64,000 nucleotides of DNA, from contig OV050031.1 in the NCBI GenBank assembly GCA_920105625.2, positions 45,196,925 through 45,260,924 on the forward strand, given 5' to 3'. This DNA comes from Clusia tigrina (Eukaryota; Arthropoda; Insecta; Diptera; Clusiidae). Both the position numbers and the translations under genes were made by a program. The notes beneath the pieces are model-generated. The model was not told the origin of the DNA and searched no databases. It worked only from the letters and a program-made list of their open reading frames with translations. This document shows, one piece after another, positions 1 through 12,100 of the stretch (position 1 is the first letter of the stretch; each line of letters begins with the position of its first letter).

Positions 1-237
1 GGTAATGAAATTAAAATTAAATTGCATTTTCACTTTCATTAGCATTGGAATTGTCAATGGTAATAAAGATTAATTGTAATTAGCATTGGAATTTTCAATG
101 GCAATACAATTTTATTTTAATTTCATTGGTTACGCAATTTAACTTTAATTGGCATTGGAACTTTCAATGGTAATGTAATTTGATTTTAATTGGCATTGGA
201 ATTGTCAATGGTAATGAAATTAAAATTAAATTGCATT
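1..237 (+). repeat. 209-bp doublet of type A variants
   Basis: Two type A units lie exactly 209 bp apart with a fixed set of monomers between them, including the landmark TTCATTGGTTACGC or its relatives. The same doublet recurs with the same 209-bp spacing, first GGTAATGA at 1,795, 7,982, 9,776, 14,896, 22,126, 33,733, 39,685, 42,676, 45,666, 53,568 and 56,559. Two flavours exist: one with TTTCATTAG in both members and an intervening AATGGTAATGTAATTT, and one with AATGTTAATGTAATTT and TTGTAATTGG. The doublet is a reliable anchor for aligning the larger blocks. The spacing is near five monomers and near common nucleosome repeat lengths, which may be coincidence. Confidence 0.88.
9..28 (-). repeat. 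20-bp reverse-complement stretch of the monomer
   Basis: This is the first instance of the inverted core of the type A variant. It is a perfect reverse complement of monomer positions 22-41, so on the minus strand it reads like an ordinary monomer segment while all flanking monomers read on the plus strand. It can base-pair perfectly with any neighbouring consensus-type tail in the array. It is the only orientation change I found inside the array. Confidence 0.9.
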
Positions 238-249
238 TTCACTTTCATT
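192..249 (+). repeat. 58-bp monomer variant with inverted segment (type A)
   Basis: This unit starts as a normal monomer up to TAATG, then carries AATTAAAATTAAATTGCATT, the exact reverse complement of consensus positions 22-41, followed by TTCACTTTCATT and the next AGCATTGG. It is 17 bp longer than the standard monomer. The same variant occurs about 60 times in the window by my count, for example starting (at GGTAATGA) near 1, 210, 756, 1,795, 2,004, 7,982, 8,191, 9,776, 9,985, 14,896, 33,733 and 33,942. Subtypes are visible: ...TTTCATTAG with TAATAAAGATT, ...TTTAATTAG with TAATAAAATTT, a GGTATTGAAATT form with CACGTTAATTACC, and a form with TGTATT instead of TGCATT. Because the subtypes sit at fixed places in each superblock, the variant is an old, amplified lineage and not recurrent new events. 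Confidence 0.9.
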
Positions 250-1794
250 AGCATTGGAATTGTCAATGGTAATAAAGATTAATTGTAATTAGCATTGGAA
301 TTTTCAATGGCAATGCATTTTTATTTTAATTGGCATTGGAATTTTCGCAGATAATGCAATTTAATTTTAATTGTCATTGGAATTTTCAATGGTAATGAAG
401 TTGAACTTTAATTAGCATTGGAATTTTCAATTGTATTGCAATTTAATTATAATTGGCATTGTAGTTTTCGAAGATATCTTAATTTAATTTTAATTGGCAT
501 TAGAATCAATGGTTGTGCAATTTAATTTCAATTGGCATTGAAATTGTAAATGTTAATGCAGCTTAATTTTTATTGGAATTGGAATTTTTAATGGTAATGC
601 AATTTAATTGTAATTAGCATTGAAGTTGTTTATGGTAAAGCAATTTTATTTTAATTGTCATTGGAAATGTCAATGGAAATGCAATTTAACTTTAATTCGC
701 ATTGGAACTTTCAATGGTAATGCAATTTGATTTTAATTGGCGTTGGAATTGTCAATGGTAATGAAATTAAAATTAAATTGCATTTTCACTTTAATTAGCA
801 TTGGAATTGTCAATGGTAATAAAATTTAATTGTAATTAGCATTGGAATTTTCAATGGCAATGCAATTTTAAATTAATAGGCAATGGAATTATCTATGGTA
901 ATGCAATTTAATTTAATTGTAATTGGCATAGGAACTGTCAATGGTAATGCAATTTAACTTTAGTTAGCATTGGAATTTTCAAATGTATTTCAATTTAATT
1001 GGCATTGGAATTTTCGCAGATAATGCAATTTAATTTTAATTGTCATAGGAATTTTCAATGGTAATGCAGTTGAACTTTAATTAGCATTCGAATTTTCAAT
1101 TGTATTGCAATTTAATTATAATTGGCATTGTAGTTTTCGAAGATATCTTAATGTAATTTTAATTGGCATTAGAATCAATGGTTGTGCAATTTAATTTCAA
1201 TTGGCATTCTAATTGTAAATGTTAATGCAACTTAATTTTAATTGGAATTGGAATTTTTAATGGTAATGCAATTTAACTTTAATTCGCATTGGAATTGTCA
1301 ATGGTAATGCAATTTAATTTAAATTAGCATTCGAATTGTCAATGGTAATGCAAATTAATTGTAATTACCAATGGAATTTTCAATGATAATGCATTTTAAT
1401 TTTAATTGGTATTGGAATTGTCAATGGTAATGCAATTTCATTTTAATTAGCATTGGAATTGTCAATGGTAATGCAAATTAATTGTAATTACCAATGGAAT
1501 TTTCAATGATAATGCATTTTAATTTTAATTGGTATTGGAATTGTCAATGGTAATGCCATTTAACTTTAATTCGCATTGGAATTTTCAATGGTAATGCAAT
1601 TGAATTTTAATTAACATTGGAATTTTCAATGGTAATGCAATTTAATTTTAATTTGCTTAAAATTTTTTAATGGTAATATAATTTAATTGTAATTAGCATT
1701 GGAAATTTCAATGGTAATGCAATTTAATTTTAATTGGAATTGGAACTTTCAATGGTAATGCAATTTGATTTTAATCGGCATTGGAATTGTCAAT

Positions 1795-2630
1795 GGTAAT
1801 GAAATTAAAATTAAATTGCATTTTCACTTTCATTAGCATTGGAATTGTCAATGGTAATAAAGATTAATTGTAATTAGCATTGGAATTTTCAATGGCAATA
1901 CAATTTTATTTTAATTTCATTGGTTACGCAATTTAACTTTAATTGGCATTGGAACTTTCAATGGTAATGTAATTTGATTTTAATTGGCATTGGAATTGTC
2001 AATGGTAATGAAATTAAAATTAAATTGCATTTTCACTTTCATTAGCATTGGAATTGTCAATGGTAATAAAGATTAATTGTAATTAGCATTGGAATTTTCA
2101 ATGGCAATGCATTTTTATTTTAATTGGCATTGGAATTTTCGCAGATAATGCAATTTAATTTTAATTGTCATTGGAATTTTCAATGGTAATGAAGTTGAAC
2201 TTTAATTAGCATTGGAATTTTCAATTGTATTGCAATTTAATTATAATTGGCATTGTAGTTTTCGAAGATATCTTAATTTAATTTTAATTGGCATTAGAAT
2301 CAATGGTTCTGCAATTTAATTTCAATTGGCATTGAAATTGTAAATGTTAATGCAGCTTAATTTTTATTGGAATTGGAATTTTTAATGGTAATGCAATTTA
2401 ATTGTAATTAGCATTGAAGTTGTTTATGGTAAAGCAATTTTATTTTAATTGTCATTGGAAATGTCAATGGTAATGCAATTTAACTTTAATTCGCATTGGA
2501 ACTTTCAATGGTAATGCAATTTGATTTTAATTGGCGTTGGAATTGTCAATGGTAATGAAATTAAAATTAAATTGCATTTTCACTTTAATTAGCATTGGAA
2601 TTGTCAATGGTAATAAAATTTAATTGTAAT
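1795..2630 (+). repeat. Second member of the 1,794-bp-offset duplication
   Basis: This is a near copy of 1-835. One visible difference is GGTTCTGC here against GGTTGTGC in the first member. The same pair is present in R2 at 7,982 and 9,776, so the duplication pre-dates the 7,981-bp superblock duplication. Confidence 0.78.
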
Positions 2631-4119
2631 TAGCATTGGAATTTACAATGGCAATGCAATTTTAATTTAATAGGCAATGGAATTATCTATGGTAATGCAA
2701 TTTAATTTAATTTTAATTGGCATAGGAACTGTCAATGGTAATGCAATTTAACTTTAATTAGCATTGGAATTTTCAAATGTATTGCAATTTAATTGGCATT
2801 GGAATTTTCGCAGATAATGCAATTTAATTTTAATTGTGATTGGAATTTTCAATGGTAATGCAGTTAAACTTTAATTATCATTGGAATTTTCAATTGTATT
2901 GCAATTTAATTATAATTGGCATTGTAATTTTCGAAGATACCTTAATTTAATTTTAAATGGCATTCGAATCAATGGTTGTGCAATTTAAATTCAATTGGCA
3001 TTGAAATTGTCAATGTTAATGCAACTTAATTTTAATTGGAATTGGAATTTTTAATGGTAATGCAATTTAATTGTAATTAGCATTGGAATTGTTTATGGTA
3101 AAGCAATTTTATTTTAATTGTCATTGGAATTGTCAATGGTAATGCAATTTAAATTTAATTAGCATTGGAATTTTCAATGGTAATGCAATTGAATTTAAAT
3201 GGGCGTTGGAATTTTCAATGTTAATGCAATTTAATTTTAATAGACATTGGATATATCAATGGTAATGCAAATTAATTGTAATTAGCATTGAAATTTTCAA
3301 TGGCAAAGCAATTCAATTTTAATTAACATTGAAATTGTCAATGATAATGCAACTTTATTTTAACTGGCATTGGAATTGTCAATGTAAATACAATTAAACT
3401 TTAATTAGCTTTAGAATTTTCAATTGTAATGCCATTTAATTTTAATCGGCAATGGAATTTTCAATAGTAATGCAATTTAATTTTAATTAGCATTAAATTT
3501 TTAAAGATAATGCAATTTAATTTTAATTAGCATTAAATCTTTGAATGGTAGTGCCATTTAATTGTAATTAGAAATTAAAATTTTCAATAGTAATGCAATT
3601 TAATTTGAATAGGCATTGGAATTTTCAATGGTGATGCATTTGGTTTTAATTAGCATTGGAATTTTTAATTGTATTGCATTTAATTTTAATTGGCATTGGA
3701 ATTTTCGAAGGTATTGCAATTTAATATTAATTGTCATTGGAACTTTCCATGGTTTTGCAATTTAATTTTAATAGGCATTGGAATTTTCAATGGTTATGCA
3801 ATTCAATTGTAATTAGCATGGGAATTTCCAATGGTAATACAATTTAGTTTTAATTGTCATTGGAATTTTCAATGGTAATGCAATTTAATTTTAATTGGCA
3901 TTGCAATTTTCAACGGTAATAAAAATTACTTTTAAATGGTATTGGAGATTTCAAAGGAAATGCAATTTAATTTTCATTGGCGTTGGAATTTCAAATTAAA
4001 ATACCATTTAATTTTAACTGGCATTGGAATTTTTAATGGCAGTGCATCTCAATTTTAATTAGTATTGAAATTGTCAATGGTAATGCAATTTTATTCTAAT
4101 TGGCATTGGAACTTTAATA
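2208..4119 (+). repeat. 1,912-bp higher-order unit, copy 1 (R1)
   Basis: The unit runs from AGCATTGGAATTTTCAATTG to the truncated monomer. Internal landmarks repeat 1,912 bp later: TTCGAAGATA at 2,261 and 4,173, TTCGAAGATAC/T at 2,930 and 4,842, GCGTTGG at 3,203 and 5,115, and CAACGGTAA at 3,911 and 5,823. It holds about 47 monomers, including the 38-bp variant (AGAATCAATGG), the 46-bp variant (TTTAATTTAATTTTAATT) and the 35-bp variant (TCAAATGTATTGC). Confidence 0.85.
4102..4119 (+). repeat. Truncated 18-bp monomer at a recombination joint
   Basis: GGCATTGGAACTTTAATA is directly followed by the next monomer start (AGCATTGG at 4,120). Exactly 23 bp are missing relative to a standard monomer, the length of the larger half-unit, so the joint looks like a deletion between the two AATTTT-type motifs of one monomer. 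The identical joint recurs at 12,083, 36,040 and 50,987, always at the border between two 1,912-bp units, so it formed once and was then amplified. Confidence 0.85.
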
Positions 4120-6031
4120 AGCATTGGAATTTTCAATTGTATTGCAATTTAATTATAATTGGCATTGTAGTTTTCGAAGATATCTTAATTTAATTTTAAT
4201 TGGCATTAGAATCAATGGTTGTGCAATTTAATTTCAATTGGCATTGAAATTGTAAATGTTAATGCAGCTTAATTTTTATTGGAATTGGAATTTTTAATGG
4301 TAATGCAATTTAATTGTAATTAGCATTGAAGTTGTTTATGGTAAAGCAATTTTATTTTAATTGTCATTGGAAATGTCAATGGAAATGCAATTTAACTTTA
4401 ATTCGCATTGGAACTTTCAATGGTAATGCAATTTGATTTTAATTGGCGTTGGAATTGTCAATGGTAATGAAATTAAAATTAAATTGCATTTTCACTTTAA
4501 TTAGCATTGGAATTGTCAATGGTAATAAAATTTAATTGTAATTAGCATTGGAATTTACAATGGCAATGCAATTTTAATTTAATAGGCAATGGAATTATCT
4601 ATGGTAATGCAATTTAATTTAATTTTAATTGGCATAGGAACTGTCAATGGTAATGTAATTTAACTTTAATTAGCATTGGAATTTTCAAATGTATTGCAAT
4701 TTAATTGGCATTGGAATTTTCGCAGATAATGCAATTTAATTTTAATTGTGATTGGAATTTTCAATGGTAATGCAGTTAAACTTTAATTATCATTGGAATT
4801 TTCAATTGTATTGCAATTTAATTATAATTGGCATTGTAATTTTCGAAGATATCTTAATTTAATTTTAATTGGCATTCGAATCAATGGTTGTGCAATTTAA
4901 ATTCAATTGGCATTGAAATTGTCAATGTTAATGCAACTTAATTTTAATTGGAATTGGAATTTTTAATGGTAATGCAATTTAATTGTAATTAGCATTGGAA
5001 TTGTTTATGGTAAAGCAATTTTATTTTAATTGTCATTGGAATTCTCAATGGTAATGCAATTTAAATTTAATTAGCATTGGAATTTTCAATGGTAATTCAA
5101 TTGAATTTAAATTGGCGTTGGAATTTTCAATGTTAATGCAATTTAATTTTAATAGACATTGGATATATCAATGGTAATGCAAATTAATTGTAATTAGCAT
5201 TGAAATTTTCAATGGCAAAGCAATTCAATTTTAATTAACATTGAAATTGTCAATGATAATGCAACTTTATTTTAACTGGCATTGGAATTGTCAATGTAAA
5301 TACAATTAAACTTTAATTAGCTTTAGAATTTTCAATTGTAATGCCATTTAATTTTAATTGGCAATGGAATTTTCAATAGTAATGCAATTTAATTTTAATT
5401 AGCATTAAATTTTTAAAGATAATGCAATTTAATTTTAATTAGCATTAAATCTTTGAATGGTAGTGCCATTTAATTGTAATTAGAAATTAAAATTTTCAAT
5501 AGTAATGCAATTTAATTTTAATAGGCATTGGAATTTTCAATGGTGATGCATTTGGTTTTAATTAGCATTGGAAATTTTAATTGTATTGCATTTAATTTTA
5601 ATTGGCATTGGAATTTTCGAAGGTATTGCAATTTAATATTAATTGTCATTGGAACTTTCCATGGTTTTGCAATTTAATTTTAATAGGCATTGGAATTTTC
5701 AATGGTTATGCAATTCAATTGTAATTAGCATGGGAATTTTCAATGGTAATACAATTTAGTTTTAATTGGCATTGGAATTTTCAATGGTAATGCAATTTAA
5801 TTTTAATTGGCATTGCAATTTTCAACGGTAATAAAAATTACTTTTAATTGGTATTGGAGATTTCAAAGGAAATGCAATTTAATTTTCATTGGCGTTGGAA
5901 TTTCAAATTAAAATACCATTTAATTTTAACTGGCATTGGAATTTTTAATGGCAGTGCATCTCAATTTTAATTAGTATTGAAATTGTCAATGGTAATGCAA
6001 TTTTCTTCTAATTGGCATTGGAATTATCAAT
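4120..6031 (+). repeat. 1,912-bp higher-order unit, copy 2 (R1)
   Basis: Tandem copy of 2,208-4,119. At the position where copy 1 is truncated this copy has a full monomer (6,014 onward, with ATTATCAATTATAATGC) and then continues into the GCAAGTTAAC and ACGGTAGTGC modules. Small differences from copy 1 include GAAGATATC for GAAGATACC. Confidence 0.84.
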
Positions 6032-6718
6032 TATAATGCAATTAATTTTAATTGGCGTTGGAATTGTCAATGGTAATGCAAGTTAACTTTAATTAGCAAT
6101 GGAGTTTTCAATGCTAATGCAATTTAATGTTAATTAGCATACAAATTTTAAATGGTAATTCATATTAATTGTAATTAGAAATTAAAATTTTCAATGATAA
6201 TGAAATTGAATTTTAGTTGGCATTGGAATTGTCAATGGTAATGCAATTTAAATTTAATTAGCATTGGAATTGTCAATGGTAATTCTATTTTATTTTAATT
6301 TGTATTGAAAATTTCATTGGTAATGCAATTTAATTGTAATGAGCATTACAATTTTCAATGGTAAAGCAATTGCGTTTTAGTTAGCATTGGAATTTTCAAT
6401 GGTAGTGCTATTAAATTTTAATTTCCTTTGAATTTTTCAATGGTAATACAATTTAATTTGAATTGTCATTGGAATTCTCAATGTAAATGCAATTTAATTG
6501 TGATAAGCATTGGAATTTTCAATGGTAATGCACTTTAATTTTAATTAGCATTGGTATTTTCAATGGTAATGCAATTTCAATTTGTTTAGCAGTAAAATGT
6601 TTAACGGTAGTGCAAATTAATTGAAATTAGAATTTAAAATTTTTAATAGTAATGCAATTTAATTTAAGTAGCATTGGAATATTCAATGGTAATGCAATTT
6701 AACATTAATTAGCATTGA

Positions 6719-7981
6719 TTGAATTAGCATTTCACTGATAATGGAATTTAATTTAATTGACATTGAATTTGAGTAATGCAACTGAATTTTAATTTGCTTA
6801 GAAATTTTCAATGGAAATGCAATTTAATTTTAATTTCAATGGTTACGCAATTTAACTTTAATTGGCATTAGAACTTTCAATGGTAATGCAATTTGATTTT
6901 AATTGGCATTGGAATTGTCAATGGTAATGAAATTAAAATTAAATTGTATTTTCACTTTCATTAGCATTGGAATTGTCAATGGTAATAAAAATTAATTGTA
7001 ATTAGCATTGGAATTTTCAATGGCAATGCAATTTTATTTTAATTGGCATTGGAATTATCTATAGTAATGCAATTTAATTTAATTTTAATTGGCATCGGAA
7101 CTGTCAATGGTAATGCAATTCAACTTTAATTAGCATTGGAATTTTCAAATGTATTTCAATTTAATTGGCATTGGAATTTTGCAATTTAACTTTAATTCGC
7201 ATTGGAATTGTCAATGGTAATGCAATTTAATTTTAATTAGCATTGGAATTGTCAAGGGTAATGCAAATTAATTGTAATTACCAATGGAACTTTCAATGAT
7301 AATGCATTTTAATTTTAATTGGTATTGGAATTGTCAATGGTAATGCAATTTAATTTTAATTAGCATTGGATACCAATGGAACTTTCAATGATAATGCATT
7401 TTAATTTTAATTGGTATTGGAATTGTCAATGGTAATGCAATTTAATTTTAATTAGCATTGGAATTGTCAATGGTAATGCAATTTAATTGTAATTACCAAT
7501 GGAATTTTCAATGATAATGCATTTTAATTTTAATTGTTATTGGAATTGTCAATGGTAATGCTGTAATTGTAATTCGCATTGGAGTTTTCAATGGTAATGC
7601 AATTGAATTTTAATTAACATTGGAATTTTCAATGGTAATGCAATTTAATTTTAATTTGCTTTAAATTTTTTAATGGTAATATAATTTAATTGTAATTAGC
7701 ATTGGAAATTTCAATGGTAATGCAATTTAATTTTAATTGGCATTGGAACTTTCAATTGTAATGCAATTTGATTTAATCGGCATTGGAATTGTCAATGGTA
7801 TTGAAATTAAAATTAAATTGCATTTTCACGTTAATTACCATTGGAATTGTCAATGGTAATAAAATTTAATTGTGATTAGCATTGGAATTTTCAATGGCAA
7901 TGCAATTTTAATTTAATAGGCAATGGAATTATCTATGGTATAACAATTTAATTTAATTTTATTGGCATAGGAACTGTCAAT
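6719..7981 (+). repeat. R1-specific 1.2-kb module
   Basis: This module follows the 8-bp insertion (ATTGAATTAGCATTTCACTG) and contains TTGTATTTTCAC, GGCATCGGAACTG, GGAATTTTGCAATTTAAC and alternating TTACCAATGG and TTGGTATTGG monomers. It is absent from R2 but closely related to 17,860-18,830, 21,070-22,060, 38,630-39,630 and the later 2.99-kb units. Between about 7,245 and 7,450 it carries an extra local duplication of the ACCAATGG/TTGGTATTGG monomers, with a shortened joint at 7,365-7,380 where TTAGCATTGGA runs straight into TACCAATGG. Confidence 0.78.
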
Positions 7982-10188
7982 GGTAATGAAATTAAAATTA
8001 AATTGCATTTTCACTTTCATTAGCATTGGAATTGTCAATGGTAATAAAGATTAATTGTAATTAGCATTGGAATTTTCAATGGCAATACAATTTTATTTTA
8101 ATTTCATTGGTTACGCAATTTAACTTTAATTGGCATTGGAACTTTCAATGTTAATGTAATTTGATTTTAATTGTAATTGGAATTGTCAATGGTAATGAAA
8201 TTAAAATTAAATTGCATTTTCACTTTCATTAGCATTGGAATTGTCAATGGCAATAAAGATTAATTGTAATTAGCATTGCAATTTTCAATGGCAATGCATT
8301 TTTATTTTAATTGGCATTGGAATTTTCGCAGATAATGCAATTTAATTTTAATTGTCATTGGAATTTTCAATGGTAATGAAGTTGAACTTTAATTAGCATT
8401 GGAATTTTCAATTGTATTGCAATTTAATTATAATTGGCATTGTAGTTTTCGAAGATATCTTAATTTAATTTTAATTGGCATTAGAATCAATGGTTGTGCA
8501 ATTTAATTTCAATTGGCATTGAAATTGTAAATGTTAATGCAGCTTAATTTTTATTGGAATTGGAATTTTTAATGGTAATGCAATTTAATTGTAATTAGCA
8601 TTGAAGTTGTTTATGGTAAAGCAATTTTATTTTAATTGTCATTGGAAATGTCAATGGAAATGCAATTTAACTTTAATTCGCATTGGAACTTTCAATGGTA
8701 ATGCAATTTGATTTTAATTGGCGTTGGAATTGTCAATGGTAATGAAATTAAAATTAATTTGCATTTTCACTTTAATTAGCATTGGAATTGTCAATGGTAA
8801 TAAAATTTAATTGTAATTAGCATTGGAATTTTCAATGGCAATGCAATTTTAAATTAATAGGCAATGGAATTATCTATGGTAATGCAATTTAATTTAATTG
8901 TAATTGGCATAGGAACTGTCAATGGCAATGCAATTTAACTTTAGTTAGCATTGGAATTTTCAAATGTATTTCAATTTAATTGGCATTGGAATTTTCGCAG
9001 ATAATGCAATTTAATTTTAATTGTCATAGGAATTTTCAATGGTAATGCAGTTGAACTTTAATTAGCATTGGAATTTTCAATTGTATTGCAATTTAATTAT
9101 AATTGGCATTGTAGTTTTCGAAGATATCTTAATGTAATTTTAATTGGCATTAGAATCAATGGTTGTGCAATTTAATTTCAATTGGCATTCTAATTGTAAA
9201 TGTTAATGCAACTTAATTTTAATTGGAATTGGAATTTTTAATGGTAATGCAATTTAACTTTAATTCGCATTGGAATTGTCAATGGTAATGCAATTTAATT
9301 TAAATTAGCATTCGAATTGTCAATGGTAATGCAAATTAATTGTAATTACCAATGGAATTTTCAATGATAATGCATTTTAATTTTAATTGGTATTGGAATT
9401 GTCAATGGTAATGCAATTTCATTTTAATTAGCATTGGAATTGTCAATGGTAATGCAAATTAATTGTAATTACCAATGGAATTTTCAATGATAATGCATTT
9501 TAATTTTAATTGGTATTGGAATTGTCAATGGTAATGCCATTTAACTTTAATTCGCATTGGAATTTTCAATGGTAATGCAATTGAATTTTAATTAACATTG
9601 GAATTTTCAATGGTAATGCAATTTAATTTTAATTTGCTTAAAATTTTTTAATGGTAATATAATTTAATTGTAATTAGCATTGGAAATTTCAATGGTAATG
9701 CAATTTAATTTTAATTGGAATTGGAACTTTCAATGGTAATGCAATTTGATTTTAATCGGCATTGGAATTGTCAATGGTAATGAAATTAAAATTAAATTGC
9801 ATTTTCACTTTCATTAGCATTGGAATTGTCAATGGTAATAAAGATTAATTGTAATTAGCATTGGAATTTTCAATGGCAATACAATTTTATTTTAATTTCA
9901 TTGGTTACGCAATTTAACTTTAATTGGCATTGGAACTTTCAATGGTAATGTAATTTGATTTTAATTGGCATTGGAATTGTCAATGGTAATGAAATTAAAA
10001 TTAAATTGCATTTTCACTTTCATTAGCATTGGAATTGTCAATGGTAATAAAGATTAATTGTAATTAGCATTGGAATTTTCAATGTCAATGCATTTTTATT
10101 TTAATTGGCATTGGAATTTTCGCAGATAATGCAATTTAATTTTAATTGTCATTGGAATTTTCAATGGTAATGAAGTTGAACTTTAATT

Positions 10189-12100
10189 AGCATTGGAATT
10201 TTCAATTGTATTGCAATTTAATTATAATTGGCATTGTAGTTTTCGAAGATATCTTAATTTAATTTTAATTGGCATTAGAATCAATGGTTCTGCAATTTAA
10301 TTTCAATTGGCATTGAAATTGTAAATGTTAATGCAGCTTAATTTTAATTGGAATTGGAATTTTTAATGGTAATGCAATTTAATTGTAATTAGCATTGAAG
10401 TTGTTTATGGTAAAGCAATTTTATTTTAATTGTCATTGGAAATGTCAATGGTAATGCAATTTAACTTTAATTCGCATTGGAACTTTCAATGGTAATGCAA
10501 TTTGATTTTAATTGGCGTTGGAATTGTCAATGGTAATGAAATTAAAATTAAATTGCATTTTCACTTTAATTAGCATTGGAATTGTCAATGGTAATAAAAT
10601 TTAATTGTAATTAGCATTGGAATTTACAATGGCAATGCAATTTTAATTTAATAGGCAATGGAATTATCTATGGTAATGCAATTTAATTTAATTTTAATTG
10701 GCATAGGAACTGTCAATGGTAATGCAATTTAACTTTAATTAGCATTGGAATTTTCAAATGTATTGCAATTTAATTGGCATTGGAATTTTCGCAGATAATG
10801 CAATTTAATTTTAATTGTGATTGGAATTTTCAATGGTAATGCAGTTAAACTTTAATTATCATTGGAATTTTCAATTGTATTGCAATTTAATTATAATTGG
10901 CATTGTAATTTTCGAAGATACCTTAATTTAATTTTAAATGGCATTCGAATCAATGGTTGTGCAATTTAAATTCAATTGGCATTGAAATTGTCAATGTTAA
11001 TGCAACTTAATTTTAATTGGAATTGGAATTTTTAATGGTAATGCAATTTAATTGTAATTAGCATTGGAATTGTTTATGGTAAAGCAATTTTATTTTAATT
11101 GTCATTGGAATTGTCAATGGTAATGCAATTTAAATTTAATTAGCATTGGAATTTTCAATGGTAATGCAATTGAATTTAAATGGGCGTTGGAATTTTCAAT
11201 GTTAATGCAATTTAATTTTAATAGACATTGGATATATCAATGGTAATGCAAATTAATTGTAATTAGCATTGAAATTTTCAATGGCAAAGCAATTCAATTT
11301 TAATTAACATTGAAATTGTCAATGATAATGCAACTTTATTTTAACTGGCATTGGAATTGTCAATGTAAATACAATTAAACTTTAATTAGCTTTAGAATTT
11401 TCAATTGTAATGCCATTTAATTTTAATTGGCAATGGAATTTTCAATAGTAATGCAATTTAATTTTAATTAGCATTAAATTTTTAAAGATAATGCAATTTA
11501 ATTTTAATTAGCATTAAATCTTTGAATGGTAGTGCCATTTAATTGTAATTAGAAATTAAAATTTTCAATAGTAATGCAATTTAATTTGAATAGGCATTGG
11601 AATTTTCAATGGTGATGCATTTGGTTTTAATTAGCATTGGAATTTTTAATTGTATTGCATTTAATTTTAATTGGCATTGGAATTTTCGAAGGTATTGCAA
11701 TTTAATATTAATTGTCATTGGAACTTTCCATGGTTTTGCAATTTAATTTTAATAGGCATTGGAATTTTCAATGGTTATGCAATTCAATTGTAATTAGCAT
11801 GGGAATTTCCAATGGTAATACAATTTAGTTTTAATTGGCATTGGAATTTTCAATGGTAATGCAATTTAATTTTAATTGGCATTGCAATTTTCAACGGTAA
11901 TAAAAATTACTTTTAAATGGTATTGGAGATTTCAAAGGAAATGCAATTTAATTTTCATTGGCGTTGGAATTTCAAATTAAAATACCATTTAATTTTAACT
12001 GGCATTGGAATTTTTAATGGCAGTGCATCTCAATTTTAATTAGTATTGAAATTGTCAATGGTAATGCAATTTTATTCTAATTGGCATTGGAACTTTAATA
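10189..12100 (+). repeat. 1,912-bp higher-order unit, copy 1 (R2)
   Basis: Counterpart of 2,208-4,119 at offset 7,981, ending in the same truncated monomer (12,083-12,100). It carries GAAGATACC, the marker of the first member of each 1,912-bp pair. Confidence 0.84.

Larger units (their letters stand above)
1..835 (+). repeat. First member of a 1,794-bp-offset duplication
   Basis: The stretch from the type A doublet to the third type A unit is repeated at 1,795-2,630 with few differences (type A doublets at 1 and 1,795, 210 and 2,004; TTCGAAGATATC at 467 and 2,261). Beyond about 840 the two series stay in register but differ much more, for example GCAGTTGAAC with TTAGCATTCG here against GCAGTTAAAC with TTATCATTGG downstream. 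The identity therefore changes abruptly along the pair, as expected if one segment was recently copied or converted into an older duplication. Confidence 0.78.
1..6718 (+). repeat. Superblock R1, left copy of the 7,981-bp duplication
   Basis: Landmarks in this stretch reappear exactly 7,981 bp downstream: the type A doublet (210 and 8,191), the truncated monomer (4,102 and 12,083), CAACGGTAA (3,911 and 11,892; 5,823 and 13,804) and TTTGTTTAGC (6,581 and 14,562). The constant offset means I see no net indel across about 6.6 kb; only scattered substitutions separate the copies. Colinearity is first disturbed near 6,719, where this copy carries 8 extra bases before CACTGATAATGG, and is lost near 6,900. 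Internally it contains 1,794-bp and 1,912-bp duplications, annotated separately. Confidence 0.88.

Noticed and set aside
1..237. Terminal inverted repeats of a transposon formed by type A units
   Set aside because: The inverted 20-mer lies inside a monomer and both doublet members face the same way, with only ordinary monomers between them.
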